64,000 bases of DNA. It comes from Mikania micrantha (Eukaryota; Streptophyta; Magnoliopsida; Asterales; Asteraceae). A program made the position numbers and the translations under genes. The stretch is taken from positions 21,899,475-21,963,474 of the forward strand of contig CM018696.1 of the NCBI GenBank assembly GCA_009363875.1, read 5' to 3'. Of this stretch, positions 12,901 through 25,200 are shown piece after piece; the stretch's first letter is position 1; each line of letters starts with the position of its first letter. Under the pieces are notes generated by a model, which saw nothing but the letters and a program-made list of their open reading frames with translations, was not told the DNA's origin and searched no databases.

Positions 12901-13237
12901 TTTATCAAAACGAAAACTCATTGTTCAGGCTTGGAGGCTGTATAAGATGGGGAAGCAACTAGAGTTGATTGATGGAACTATCAAGGGCTCGTATGTGCAG
13001 TCAGAAGTGAACCGTTTGATTCATATTGGCTTACTATGCGTGCAAAAGTATCCTGAGGACAGGCCAGACATGACCATTGTTGTTCTCATGCTAGGAAGTG
13101 ACATCCAATTGGCTGAGCCTAAACAACCTGGTTTCTATACAGAAAGAAGAAGACCACAAGAAGTAGAATCTTCATCTAGTAACCCTGAATGGAGCTCTTC
13201 CAACCACTTAAGTGTCACATATTTGCAACCTAGATAG
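6995..13237 (+). CDS. G-type lectin S-receptor-like serine/threonine-protein kinase (826 aa, 7 exons)
   Basis: Exons 6995-8267, 11019-11153, 11250-11413, 11823-12033, 12134-12371, 12701-12851 and 12929-13237; every intron is GT-AG and the frame is open throughout. Exons 4, 5 and 6 (211, 238 and 151 bp) have the sizes usual in this family. Residues 1-24 form a signal peptide, about 30-155 a B-lectin domain, 205-315 the S-locus glycoprotein region, 288-333 an EGF-like cysteine cluster, 340-422 a PAN domain, and 436-456 a membrane span. The kinase has P-loop GEGGFG (515-520), Lys536, HRDLK (631-635), DFG (651-653) and SPE (678-680), then an S-domain-type C-tail. The family acts at the plasma membrane in immune or self-recognition signalling; the ligand is unknown. 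VKRHS replaces the commoner VKRLS after the catalytic lysine. I see no inactivating change. Confidence 0.93.
9198..9381. mobile_element. hAT-like terminal fragment in intron 1
   Basis: The right edge reads GACACCCCTAACT, reverse complement of the AGGGGTGTC-type terminus common to plant hAT MITEs, preceded by GTTAATCCGCTAACCC. The left terminus is not clear and no target duplication was found. Confidence 0.3.
9815..10602. mobile_element. hAT-like non-autonomous element in intron 1, interrupted by a MULE MITE
   Basis: The right end TTTACACCCCTAG, with repeated GAGC(C/T)GAGCTCGAGCC blocks, mirrors CAAGCTCGAGCCGGCTCGAG blocks on the left. This is the pattern of AGGGGTGTAAA-ended hAT MITEs. The left terminus has decayed. 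The centre is occupied by the element at 9986-10375. Confidence 0.45.
9986..10375. mobile_element. Mutator-like MITE, 390 bp
   Basis: It has long terminal inverted repeats starting GAGTAAATTGCA and ending TGCAATTTACTC, extending well over 100 bp with mismatches. It is flanked by a perfect 9-bp duplication TAAATTTAA (9977-9985 and 10376-10384). A 9-bp duplication is diagnostic of Mutator-like transposition. There is no coding capacity. Confidence 0.88.
10726..10960 (+). repeat. Candidate tRNA-derived SINE in intron 1
   Basis: The segment GATGGTCCAACTGGTAACTC resembles an A box, and GGTTTGAATCG about 30 nt later a B box, followed by a body of about 190 nt with a T-rich end at TTATAGTTTTTTG. 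Open frames across it on both strands are not supported as genes. Confidence 0.4.
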
Positions 13238-15230
13238 AAATTAAATACCCTTTGTGACATACAAAACAGGTTACAGTATGATGATTTTGTAAATTAAAGT
13301 GTGTAATCCCATAGAGCATATCTGCACATAACTTGATATTTTTGTTGATCCACATTTACTGGTTCAGAACAATAAAAAAAATGTTTGGACATTGAAACTC
13401 CTATGATTAAAATTGATTTTCAGTTTCTTACATGTACCCAGTTGAAGACACCTGAAATTTGCTTGAAATGTGATCATATTTCTATAATTCAAGTAAGAGC
13501 ATCTCAGACGTTGAAGAGTTTGTAAATAGATTATAAAGAATGGAAAATGGAAGAATTACATATATCCGTCAATTTACACATATCCTCTTCTTTTATAATT
13601 TTACTTTTTTAGGTAAGAGGATATATTTAATTTAAAACTTTATGAAAAGGAATATATGCAATTTAAAGTGTTAGGTAAGGGGATATATGTAATTTATTTT
13701 TTGAATCACACACACACACATATATATAATTTATAAAGTTTATAGAAAGATATATGTAATTGGTTCAAGGAAAATGGAAAGAATATACAGTCTGTTGTAT
13801 TTCTTAATGAATGTGAATGAGTACAAAATGGCTATATACATAGTCCCAAGGTAATTACTGAGAACATAACTAGTGCATAACACACCATAGATCGCGCCAA
13901 AATAGTTTCTAGAGTAAACTGAATACTATGTGGCTGATGAAAGATTGTCACACTAAAGAGTAGATGCACATCTCAAAGAAATCATAACCCACACAGAAGT
14001 GACATTATCAATTAGAAACAAGAGCACTAATTATAAACTATACTCAACCTAAATGACAATGTTAGAAATCTTAGGATTGCAAGTACAAAATATTGTAATG
14101 CTCCATTGGTGTTTCGATAATCTAAAGGTTCGTTCACAAGAACCCTAGAATATTAAGAGAGTGGTCGTCTAAAGAAACATGAGTATCGATCAGTATGTCG
14201 TTGGTTAATCAAAAACAATATAATCACAGGAAGTCAGGAACTTATATGCCCATGACTATAACAAGAGCAAGTAAGATCGCCTCACTAGAGAATCTTTGGA
14301 AATTGGAATTTTAACTAATTGTTGGTTAACTAAGAAATATAAATTTGGATCTCATGTTTGATTATGAAAATTACAATAAAGCAATATATTTGAATTTTGA
14401 TTTGAACTATTGAAGAAAAAGAATCACTTCTTGATTTCATGTTCAAAGATTCATACAAAATTCAAATCAACCTAGATGAAAATCACAAAATATGATTTTG
14501 TAAACTGTTTGATTCAAGTTATAAAAAATGGACAAACTTTTAAAAAAAATTTCGTACACATAATTACCAAATCATAGACATCGAACGCTCAACTAAATAT
14601 CAAACTACTCATGATGCAAGAAAATTGAATTTTAATGATAAAGGGTAAACGTTAAACATAAATAACCCATTTAAATCAACCAAGTAAAAAATTAAATCCA
14701 ATATGTTAACCAAGAAACCAATCCAAATCTTAGATTTAACATGAATTATAATCAACCGGAAGTGATCACGAGAAACTAGCCACTCATTATTGCAATCAGA
14801 GTCATAATGTTACTTTTGGATTCACATCATCAATCCTTCAATCGAATGTTATTTGGGATCTATACAATGATTGGAGTTGTTAAGAGTTTCTTGGAATCTT
14901 GAAAATTTCCCTAAAAACCTTATAAAGTCGACATCCCTATTTTTTAAACGAAAATCCGTTTTTAAACATCAGCTGGGCGTAGATCCTTACTTTTTAAAGG
15001 ATGGTCATAACCTACAGACTTTAGGCCATAGGCTACGACCTAATGATCTTGTCTCCTCTATTTTTATAATCTCATGACTGTAATTTACAACTTTGTACAT
15101 CCTTCTTTTCTTGTAATCTGGTTTACGGTCCATAGGCACTAAGCTACGGCCTAGCTTACGACCTTAACCCCAATTGTACCCATAAGCTCCAAATTTCTTT
15201 TTTTACGTACCCAAACCCCCTGCAACACAT
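13238..15230. other. Intergenic, 3' flank of the receptor-kinase gene
   Basis: An AATAAA at 13371-13376 could serve polyadenylation. Apart from the small MITE at 13554-13694 I see no gene, RNA or identifiable element. Confidence 0.5.
13554..13694. mobile_element. Small MITE-like inverted repeat, 141 bp
   Basis: A perfect 14-bp inverted terminal repeat: AATTACATATATCC at 13554-13567 and GGATATATGTAATT at 13681-13694. A further partial copy (GATATATGTAATT) lies near 13748. Confidence 0.5.
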
Positions 15231-15540
15231 AATATGCCACACCCCAACCTACGGCGAAATACACTGAGGTGTGATTTGTAACTCTCCAAATGCTCATGAT
15301 ACTATTTATAAGTTTCGTATTTTAACATTCCCATTTAAAAACCAAAGCATTCATTACATGCAAAACATGTCATCATTCATACAATATCATCCAACCATGA
15401 CATCATGAATTCAAATACAATATCTTGATTAATATAAAAGTAGGTCTTAAAGTTCCTATATGACCTTCATCTGTAGCTTTAACATTTTAAACATGTAAAT
15501 TAGAGTTTGGATCAACTATTTGCATAGTTGGTGAGAACTC
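15231..15540 (-). mobile_element. LTR fragment, minus orientation (edge only)
   Basis: TGCCACACCCCAACC near 15234 is the reverse complement of a gypsy LTR end of the form GGGTGTGGCA. The sequence beyond is AT-rich and runs into the microsatellite. The family is unknown. Confidence 0.35.
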
Positions 15541-15635
15541 ATATATGTGTGTGTGTATATATATATGTATAAATACATACATATACATTTACATATACAT
15601 ATGTACATATACATATGTACATATACATATATATG

Positions 15636-15675
<40 letters not shown>

Positions 15676-15830
15676 TACAAATGGATACACATATATACAT
15701 ATATGTATATGTATACATGTATATATGTATGTATATATACATATACATATATGTGCATATACACACACACACACGCACACACACACACACACTCTCTCTC
15801 TATCACACACACACACATATATATATGAAA
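15541..15830. repeat. Compound microsatellite (TATACA, TA and CA runs)
   Basis: Alternating TA, CATATA and CACA runs, with a CTCTCT patch near 15793. Open frames across it in several phases translate only into Tyr/Ile/His/Thr/Val/Cys repeats and are artefacts. 15831-16326 holds no supported gene. Confidence 0.95.
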
Positions 15831-16784
15831 GATATTAAACCAAGTGTTCCAAAATGAAATATATTCAAGGTATATATGTTTACAAGTCAATACAATGTTT
15901 ATAATGCCTTTGTCTCAACCAATGTTTCCGAACAAGTGCCATCACAATGTTCAAATCTAAACTAGCTAGTTTCAGTGCCGACCCACTCTTAAAAAAAAGC
16001 CCTTGCTTTGGACCTCACTTCTAATGGGCCCCCATATTTTTTTAAAAAAATTACTACCTACCCACTATGCATCCATGGCCCATTAATAAAATTGGAAAGC
16101 TGAATATTGAAGGCTTGAAGAGGTCGGCTAAAGGAAAAGACACTAAAAAAAAATCACACCTCAATTCTAGGGCTCCTGCCTCCCTGCTCCACGTTGCCTC
16201 CACCGCACCATTGCACCAACGGTCAAAGCGACGAGTCTCGAGTCACGAGTGTTAATGCCGAAGATGAAGCGGCTACTGATCGATAGTGAAGACAAAGCGG
16301 CGATGGAGCGGTCTTACGGTCATAAGTGTCACACCCCGGGCTCTCGGCAGCCCGGGCGCTGCGACCCGAATTGGTTTCGTGGATATGTCTCGGTCAGAGT
16401 TTATTTCTCTTTTTCATATGTTTTAAGCGGAAGCGTTGTTTCATGAATTCATAATTTTATAAATAATTCACATGCATGGATGTGAAAACCATATGTTTCA
16501 TGATTTCTAAATAGTTCATACGCGTGGGTATGAAAAACAATTTTCAAAATAACTTTTCAGGATTTCATAAAATTTCATACGCATAGGTATGAACACCATC
16601 ATTTCATATTATTGTAAACCAGATTTTCACAAACACAAAATTTCAATTCATATTATAATATCTGGTTTATACACGACTTGGAGGCATAGCTCCAATAGCT
16701 CCATGGTCTCACCACAAGATCCTATTCAAGGCATCATAGGCCAAGAATCTCTAATCTTGCTTCTCTTTTATATTTCATTATGAC

Positions 16785-17244
16785 CTGAAAAGTTTTTGAA
16801 AATAAAACATCAACATAATGTTGGTGAATACAAATAACAGACTCGATATGTAAGCATAGCATGTTCGGTCCTTTAACCATAATTATTATTGGCCATATTA
16901 CACATTTAGCATTTTATTTCACTGATCGATACAACCACTGCATACCCTAGCTTGTACTGTTACCGGTTAGGAACAACAGCGGAGTGCGTCTTACAATTGT
17001 TCCCTCCAGCCCACAGCCCGTCACTGGTTAGGTTGCCTGCGGCGTGCGTCTTACGTATAACCTTCCAGCCCACGTTACCAGCCACGTATGGGAATTTCAC
17101 CCATAGCGGATACAATTTGCAAATCGTATGTATACTAATGGCCTAAATGCTGGTCTAATAGTATCCGTTTATGCGTCAAAGTTTAAACATACCATGCTCA
17201 TAAAAATTCATTTATAAATTTAAAAACAAGTTAGATGTATTCAC
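16785..17244 (-). other. Predicted LTR intron module (copy f, minus strand)
   Basis: Read on the minus strand: CAG|GTGAATACA, then TGTATTCACC followed by hairpin CAACA-TTA-TGTTG (16811-16823), then CTTTTCAG|GT with AG ending at 16785. The plus-strand blocks GGTGAATACA (16823-16832) and TGTATTCACC (17236-17245) are perfect reverse complements, and both differ from the other families in matching ways. Confidence 0.5.
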
Positions 17245-17773
17245 CTGAATTTTTGATTGGCTGAGTGACAGCTTAGAACTTCTCAGTATAACTTTGGGCA
17301 GCGTTTCTGCTTAATCTATCCTTATAACTATTTGCAAGAATGATTCATGATGTGTTTATTTTCAGTTCCTAAAATAAATCATAAGTTCAATATCATTTTT
17401 GTACGTGTATAAGATCAAATCTTAACCCTAACCTTATAAATTGATATGTTACTAAAGCTTAAATTTAAAAGTTACTAAAGGAACAAAGTACATACCTATT
17501 TGTTTATTGAAGCTGGGTAAAGAAGGGTGAAGGCAAAATGAGGCTTCTGCAATCGTACTTCCTTCTTTTTTATGAGTTCTTTTTCTTTCATCCATATTTA
17601 TACATATATTAATTAATTATTCAACCGACAATGTATGTCGGTTTATTAATCAAAATAGATGAGTAAGACCATAATTATTCTATGAACGGCATGTGTACTC
17701 CTCATATATATAATTTTTCTTTTTCTTTCCTTTTGTTATTTTTTTTTACACATCACATAATCACACGTCAACC

Positions 17774-17785
17774 CTTATTATTATT

Positions 17786-17818
<33 letters not shown>

Positions 17819-17833
17819 ATTGTTATTATTATT
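17774..17833. repeat. (TTA/TTG)n trinucleotide microsatellite
   Basis: An ATT/GTT triplet run of about 60 bp. Confidence 0.95.
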
Positions 17834-17964
17834 TTAATTAATTTCGTTTAAATTTTGTTTTTATCTTATAACTTGTAATACACGATGTTTAATAAACTTT
17901 CGAACATGCCGTTGGAATCTACTCAATATTCTTTACACTTCAACCAAAGTTTCGTGAAAAATGG

Positions 17965-18036
17965 ATCTTCTGTAGCTTTCATTCGTGCTTTTATCACCCG
18001 TAGCTTTTCTGCCATATCAATCACGGTAGCCTTGTT
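17965..18036 (-). pseudogene. Integrase fragment of the minus-strand gypsy, cut off by a solo LTR
   Basis: On the minus strand this translates into residues that align one-to-one with the part of gypsy integrase just after the segment ending at 22209. Those include MAEKLRVIKARMKATED, equivalent to the TTDKI...RLRAAQD region of related elements. It continues the same frame across the LTR at 18037-22208, which shows that the LTR landed inside this reading frame. Beyond 17965 the homology stops, so the element's C-terminus and 3' end are lost or rearranged. Confidence 0.65.
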
Positions 18037-18336
18037 TGTAACATCAGTGCCGGACGCGTGCCGGAACAGTGATCGCAACAGTAAACCGTACAGTAACTCA
18101 GGTACACATTACGTGAAACTTTGTTATGCTATTGATACATTTTGATTAACATGAAACTATTATACGATTGTCTGAATCTGACTGAAACCTTAGGGTTTAA
18201 ACAGTCAGAAAATGTCAGACAACACAGTGTTGAAACACAGAAACTTGATTTGATACTATTGTGTATATACGTATGTGAGGTTAAACAAAACAAAACTATT
18301 TCGGTTATTGTGACGGAATGTTAAACCAACGAGTTA

Positions 18337-18466
18337 TTCGTATAGGTGATGATCTACACGAATAATTCTGACAGTTTAATGTTCTGAAATAATGACTTAA
18401 CAGTAGAAAACAAGAATCGGAACGCCAAACCATCGACGTGTTCGTTCGAACGACGATTCGAACGAA
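18337..18466 (+). promoter_or_regulatory. Paired 26-bp palindromic U3 modules
   Basis: Modules at 18337-18362 and 18441-18466. Each is bounded by TTCGT- and -ACGAA-type arms around a central GATGATC/GACGATT core. The same pair at nearly the same spacing occurs in the LTRs starting at 27387, 36208 and 62307. This upstream position in U3 suggests enhancer-like binding sites. Confidence 0.6.
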
Positions 18467-18821
18467 TACGCGTGATGGCGATGCGATCTGACAAAATGAA
18501 AACGAAAACGAATAACGATATGAACAATCAAAAATTTAAGGAAATAAAATATTTCCTATTTTACAATTTTGAAACTCATCGTAAATAAATTAAACTAAAC
18601 CATTTTATTTAAATCGCGAATAAACAAACGAAACGCGTAAAATAATGAAACGCGACAAATAAATTAATTAAACGAAATTTAATTTAATTATTAAAATTTA
18701 ATAACATCCAAATGGTTAAAATAAACTCTTTTTATTTAAATAACGAAAAATGCACGTACCGTGCCGGATACACGAAGAAAATACGAACCGAGCAACCGAA
18801 ACGAACCCGAATACCCACGGG

Positions 18822-18830
18822 GTATATAAA
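18822..18830 (+). promoter_or_regulatory. LTR TATA box
   Basis: GTATATAAA follows a conserved ACCGAGCAACCGAAACGAAC block that also precedes the TATA box of the LTR starting at 62307. Transcription would start about 30 nt downstream, giving a leader of more than 3 kb within the LTR. Confidence 0.6.
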
Positions 18831-19189
18831 CCCTAAATGACCACATTAATTTCATTTCATACTCATCCTTCTCTCTCTAGATCTAAAATCCCGGTTTCCA
18901 CATTCATCACCAGTTCCAATCTTTGAAACTCCGTATCTCACTCGTTTCTTAACGAAATTGAGTGATTCTTGCGCCTAAACGACCATCTTGAAGCCCTCTA
19001 CAAGGAAGTACAACTGATCTGAGAGTTTGCTCGACTGATTTTGAGGTATGATCAAGAGAATATCGCGAATTTTAGGGTTTTCATCACTTCCTTTTTTTTT
19101 TTGCTTGTTCGACCACCACCCTACACACCGACCGTAGATCGTGACTTTTGAACCCACAACCCTTCATAGACTTACCTAAGGAGGCTACG

Positions 19190-19690
19190 GCATGAGAAAG
19201 GTCAACCCAGGTACTCGGAGCTATGGGATGAGGGTGAAGTTCAAACAGGTTCGTGGGGTCTAGGTGGGAACGAACCTACGCTATTACAACCTTGGCCGAA
19301 CCTTACCTGGCACACCTACCACCGAACCTTTGAACCTGCGAAGCTGTAACAGTCGGCGAACCCTTGTCTCACAAACCCTACGAGCCAAGCATGGTGGGCA
19401 GCGAACCCTTGCACATGGAGATGAACCGCCCTACACTAGCGAACCCATGCAAGGGTGGCGAACTACCTGTGAACCTTGCTTGGGAGCCGAACCTTCGGAC
19501 ACAACCAAGTCAGCCGAACCCTTTATAACCGCCGAACCCTCATGCAAGCAACGAACCAGGAGGCGAACCATGCTAGGTTGGCCGAACCCTGAAACCATTG
19601 GTCGAACCTTCATGTAATTACACTTAGCCGAACCATAGGGTGTTATCATATACAGGCTCACGAACCCTTGATAATAGGTTCGCTGCCACT
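19190..19690 (+). repeat. Degenerate CGAACC motif array in an LTR leader
   Basis: CGAACC(C/T) recurs about every 15-30 nt, more than fifteen times. Open frames through it (for example 19264-19617) are a by-product of the repeat. Similar arrays occupy the same place in the LTRs at 27387 and 36208. Confidence 0.7.
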
Positions 19691-20483
19691 CTGCTGCCTT
19701 CATATCTCACACCGGCCCAGACATGTTTTAAGCAACCCACCATTTGCTTCGGCCCAACAAGGATTAACAGGCCCAACCTCTTTTCAGCCCAGTAGTATGC
19801 TTATATACAAATTCTAAATGGGCCGTAATTGTTAATCATATCTAAAGCCCAACTAAAGCCCAATTGATTTGGCACAACTTGGCACCTTCGGCCCATGGTG
19901 GGTGCATAGGTCCAAACCAAGATCCAATTTAATTGTTTCGGCCCAACACAATTATTGGATCCATCTTATCCTAAGTGGCTCAACACACGTGCCCGGCCCA
20001 TGCACATAGAATTTAAAGGCCCAAGTACACTAAAACGGGTTTAAGTGACTATCCGGTTCAATAGAAATAAGAGGTTAATGAGCACATGCGCGAAAGACAA
20101 AAACAAAGGATAAAATCATTTTTAGATTATCACTTTAATTGTTACAAGACAATGGCAAATTTTAAGCAAACTACTCAAAGACTTCACAACATTATTTATA
20201 TATTGTAGCTTGCAATCAACGGATAAGTAGTAATTTTGAATAATGAAGAAGATTCAACAGTTCATTACATAAAGTGGTAAACTATGGACAGGATAATGCA
20301 CTAAACTTGAGTGTCAGTCAAATCAAGACTAACCAAAACACATACTCAAACACTTGCTTGAATAACTAAACTTACAAACTACAATACACTATGAAATCAA
20401 TACAGAAGCGTGAACATCACACCAAGTGCAAACATAGAGAGCTTGCGTTCTTATTCTACTTAGTCAATCACTTCGGACATAAG

Positions 20484-21849
20484 GTGAGTTCATTTGACCC
20501 TTTTCAAACTTATTTGTTTTACTTCGGGACTGAGAAGCATGTTAAACATTTTCATAAACTATTGAAATGTTATTTAATGCTTTTAAACATAAACATGATG
20601 CTTATATTGATGCTTATGATTGGAACCTAGTATACTTTGGAAAAGCAATAGACTTGAAATTTATACTTTAAACTTGAGACTTGAAACCATATGTTGGATG
20701 CTTATGAGACTTGATGCTTAAACATGTGATTAGATGTTTGTGAAACGATATGCTTAAACATGATACTTTATGCTTGGGAAAAACTATATGCTTAAACATG
20801 AGACTTGATGCCTATGAAACTATATGCTTGAACGTGAGACTTTATGCTTGTGAAAACTATATGCATAAACATGAGACTTGATGCAAACCTATGGAATTCA
20901 TGATGAAACTATGTGTGGACACTTGAAACTATATGCTTGAAACTACTACATGCGCATGAAACATTGTGCATGTATCTAATCATAGGTTACGTAATTGCTA
21001 AACGACTGCTAGTGCAAAGCTTGTACCTATGGATTGAGATACATGTAAAAGTAAACCATAAGGAGGCTAAGCTATTACCTATATAAGAGACATGTAATTT
21101 CTAAACGACTGCTAGTGCAGAGCTTTTGTCTGCTTATATGAGGTATGTAATTGCTAAACTTAACCATAACGAGGCTAAGCTATTATCTATATAAGAGACA
21201 TGTAATTGCTAAACGACTGATAGTGCAGAGCTTTTGTCTGCTTATATGAGGTATGTAATTGCTGGATTACTTGTGTATGCATGGCTTGTGTCTATGTATG
21301 AGATACGTAATTGCTAAACGACTGCTAGTGCAGAGCTTGTATATTGTATAGGAGACACGTAATTGCTAAACGACTGCTAGTGCAGAGATTGTCTCTATCC
21401 GTGAGCTACGTAATTGCAAAACGACTGCTAGTGCAGAGCTTGTACTCACGCAAGAGATTAGGGACAGCTAAACTATGTGCGTGTGAAACTATGATACTTG
21501 GTAAACATACTTTGAAACTAACACTTGTGAACACTATAGACTTGTAAACTTTGAAACAGAAAACAAAAGCTTTAATGAGGAATGGGTTGATTGGTAGGTA
21601 AAATGCTTAATTATTATTAACAACAGTGTCATATCCGGATTAGTATGTGGTGGGATGGCGTCTGGGCGGGTTGCAGGATCGACCCAGGGGTATGCCCTAT
21701 ATATAAGCATACCGATTTGGATACTACATGTGGAGTTAATGAGGTTAAGGTTTTACCGAAGGAGGTTTGTTAAAACTATTTTTAAACTTATAAACTTTAT
21801 GAACTCACCAACCATTGTGTTGACTTTGTTTTCTTACATGCTTTCTCAG
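20484..21849 (+). other. Predicted LTR intron module (copy b)
   Basis: AAG|GTGAGT, branch-like CTCAC at 21804-21808 and CTTTCTCAG|GT ending at 21849. GGTGAGTTCAT (20483-20493) and ATGAACTCACC (21799-21809) are perfect 11-bp reverse complements. The hairpin CAAC (21809-21812), loop CATTGT, GTTG (21819-21822) follows directly. Confidence 0.5.
20985..21445 (+). repeat. Minisatellite inside the solo LTR
   Basis: The block TAATTGCTAAACGACTGCTA followed by GTGCAGAGCTTGT recurs at least six times (near 20990, 21090, 21203, 21308, 21358 and 21409) with variable spacers. An upstream stretch (20640-20940) has a looser ATGCTTAAACATGAGACTTG repeat. It lies within the predicted intron and accounts for part of its extra length. 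Confidence 0.75.
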
Positions 21850-22208
21850 GTGAAGAACAGATTTAAGCTAAAGCTTTGGACTGCATGCTAGGTGGCCTAG
21901 ATAGAGGACCTAGTTGACTTTTGGAAGCACATCTTTTGTGGATATTACACATCACTTTTGATATCTTGTACATATACAAGATATAAACATTTGATTCGTT
22001 TGTTAGGTTTACTTAGTTAAATTACTTAACATTGCTATTGTAATTTAACTTTGTAATCCTAGTTAATGTTGATTGTGCTTTAGTTATTCTTAAACATTGA
22101 TGCTATGAAAACAATCTGGTCATTTGATTATCACCCACGATATCACGCCCCGGGAACCTTTCGCCCGACGGGGACTCCGATCCAACCCCGCTGGCTCGGG
22201 GTGTGACA

Positions 22209-25200
22209 TTGTTTCCCATTTTTTTCTGTCCAACTTCACCCCAGCATACCGGGGTTCTACATCGTCTTCCGTGCAACGTCTCATATGGGGGCATTCCGAT
22301 GCTAGAGTGGTAGCTGCTGTTGTATGAAAACTCCACCAGTGGCAAGTGGTCATCCCAGCTACCTCCAAAATCGATAATGCATGCCCTCAGCATATCCTCC
22401 AACGTTTGAATAGTCCTTTCCGACTGTCCATCCGTTTAAGGGTGGTAAGCAGTACTGATATTTAACCTTGTTCCCATGGCATCATGAAACTGCTTCCAGA
22501 ATCTTGAAGTAAACCTCGTATCTCGATCTGACACAATGGAGACTGGAACTCCATGTCGGGTCACAATCTCTTTCACGAATAACTCAGACAACCTTTCGGA
22601 CGTAAACGTTTCCCTGATAGGAAGAAAATGTGCACTCTTCGTCAGTCAATCCACAATCACCCATATGGTGTCATGTCGTTTAGCTGTTCTCGGTAGCTTG
22701 GTGATGAAATCCATAGTGATGTGTTCCCACTTCCATTCCGGTACCTCAAGAGGTTGCACATATCCGTAGGGCTTCTAATGTTCAGCCTTCACTTGCGCAC
22801 AAGTAAGGCACCGGTTCACATACGACATCACGTTAAACTTCATACCCGGCCACCAATAGTCCTTTAGAAGATCTTGATACATCTTCGTCGCACCGGGATG
22901 CACCGAATAACGTTATTTGTGGGCTTCATCTAAAATCCTCGATTGAATGTCCCCATTTCTGGGCACCCACATACGACCGAATAGTATCTTTATACCGTAA
23001 TCATTGTCTTCCAAGTTCTTGACTTGCCCGAAGACACGTTCAAAACCTACGTTCTCTTCTTTCAACTCTTCTTGTTGCGCCTGTTTGAGCTCGTTCAGAA
23101 AGTATGGCGTTATCACCAAACTATACGATTTTACCGGTATGGCAGGATGATCAGTCTTGCGACTCAAAGCATCTGCTACCACATTGGCCTTTCCCGGGTG
23201 ATATAAAATATCACAATCATAATCCTTTAACAGCTCAAGCCATCGTCTCTGCCTCATGTTCAAATCCTTTTGCTCGAAGAAATACTTCAAGCTCTTATGG
23301 TCAGTATAGATGGTACTCCTTACTCCATACAGATAGTGTCTCCATATTTTCAATGCAAACACCACTGCAGCGAGTTCCAGGTCATGAGTCGGGTAGTTAG
23401 CTTCATGAATCTTTAGCTGGCGTGAAGCATAAGCTATCAACCTTCCCTTTGCATCAGTACGCATCCCAACCCTTGTCGTGATGCATTAGCATACACAACA
23501 AAATCATCATTTCCATTCGGCAGTGCTAGAATAGGAGCTTGGGTAAGTTTCTCCTTTAGCACTGAAAACACATGTTCTTGGTTCGGGCCCCATTCATACT
23601 TTACATCTTTCTTCGTGAGCTTCGTCAGTGGCGTCGCTATCTTGGAGAAATCTTGAATAAATCTCTGATAATAGCCGGCCAAACCAAGAAAACTGCGTAC
23701 TTCCGTAGGTGACTTCGGAGGGCTCCATTTCATAACCGTTTCAACTTTAGCTGGGTCTACCATAATGCCTTCTGGGTTCACCATGTGACCCAGAAACTGT
23801 ACCTCTCGTAACCAGAAAGCGCATTTGGAGAACTTAGCATAAAGTTTCTCTTTCCTCAGGATCTCCAATACCTCGCGTACATGGCAAGCGTGGTCTCCCT
23901 CGTTCTTTTAATAAATCAAAATATCATCTATAAACACTATCACCGATCGATCCAACATCGGTCGACATACTTTGTTCATCAAATCCATAAATGCTGCAGG
24001 AGCATTCGTCAATCCAAATGACATAACGAGAAACTCGTAATGTCCATAACGAGTACAGAAAGCAGTCTTTGGAATATCCTGCTCTCGAACTTTCAACTGA
24101 TGGTAACCAGATCGGAGATCTATCTTTGAGAACCAACTCGCACTTGTAATTGATCGAACAAGTCATCAATTCTAGGTAGAGGATGCCTGTTCTTTACGGT
24201 CAACTTATTCAGTTCCCTGTAATCGATACACATACGCATACTTCCTTCTTTCTTCTTAACGAACAGCACCGGTGCTCCCCGCGGGGAGACACTTGGTCGT
24301 ATAAAACCTTTATCGAGGAGTTCTTGTAGCTGGGTCATCATTTCCTTCATCTCAGTTGGAGCTAGACGATAAGGTGTTTTGGCAACGGGTTGTGACCCTG
24401 GCACTAAGTCGATCTGGAACTCAATTTCCCGCTCAGGTGGTAATCCAGGTAATTCCTCAGGGAATACATCGGGGAAGTTTCGCACCACAGGAACATCATC
24501 AATCATCCTCGTATCAATACGTTCCTCAATCACATAGGCCAAGTAGGCACCACACCCCCGCCTCATCATATCATCAGCCTTGATCATCGAAATGATTTTC
24601 GGCGCATACATCGCTTTATCACCATAAACCGTTACGGAACTCCCATCCATCGCACGTAAACATATCATCTTCCGTCGACATACAATGCTAGCCTCATATT
24701 TGGCTAACCAGTCCATACCCAAAACTACATCGAAGCCTCCTAAGGTTATCAGAAACAATCGGACAGGGAACCTACGACCTTCTATCTCAACATAACAATC
24801 ATCAATAGCCTCAGTCACCCTGGTCATCTTACCAATAGCCGTCTCTACATCAATTACCCGATCTATCTTCTTAACCTTCCCAGATAACCCATCACAGTAA
24901 GTAGAAGATACAAAAATCATACTGGCACCAGAATCAAACAATACAGAAGCAGGAATATTGTTGATAGAAAAGGTACCTGTTACCACATCGGGGTCCTCGA
25001 TCGCATCGTCCTTCGTCATCGTAAAGGCTCGTGCTTTAGCCTTCTGCTTCTCCTTTCTTTTCTCCTCTTTCTTACCTGAGCCCAAAGCATCAGCCCATGG
25101 TTGTCTGCAATCCTTGGACAGATGTCTAAACCCGTTGCAGTTGTAACATCTGGTGGCACTCTGGCAGTTGCTGGAAAAATGCCCCGTCTTCCCACATCCA

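Larger units (their letters stand above)
16327..17880 (-). mobile_element. LTR of a gypsy-type element, minus orientation (right edge uncertain)
   Basis: The left edge TGTCACACCCCGGG is the reverse complement of the LTR terminus CCCGGGGTGTGACA. On the minus strand it contains a TATA-like TGTATAAATATGG near 17600 and the intron module found in other LTRs (16785-17244). It may be the 3' LTR of the minus-strand gypsy to its right, but its sequence does not match the LTR remnant at that element's other side, so the link is unproven. Confidence 0.5.
18037..22208 (+). mobile_element. Solo LTR of a Tekay/Del-like chromovirus, 4172 bp
   Basis: It starts TGTAACATCAGTGCC and ends GGGGTGTGACA, with target duplication TTGTT on both sides (18032-18036 and 22209-22213). 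Start, U3 palindromes and 3' end match the LTRs of the complete element at 27387-40152, but the interior has diverged and gained tandem repeats. There is no internal region or second LTR, so it is a solo LTR. It sits inside the integrase frame of an older minus-strand gypsy. Confidence 0.93.

Noticed and set aside
15516..15890. Several overlapping open frames of 75-124 codons on both strands
   Set aside because: They are translations of a TA/CA microsatellite in every phase, with no stop codons for compositional reasons.
19264..19617. 117-codon open frame with many Glu-Pro pairs
   Set aside because: It is produced by the CGAACC array; the other LTR copies do not keep the frame.
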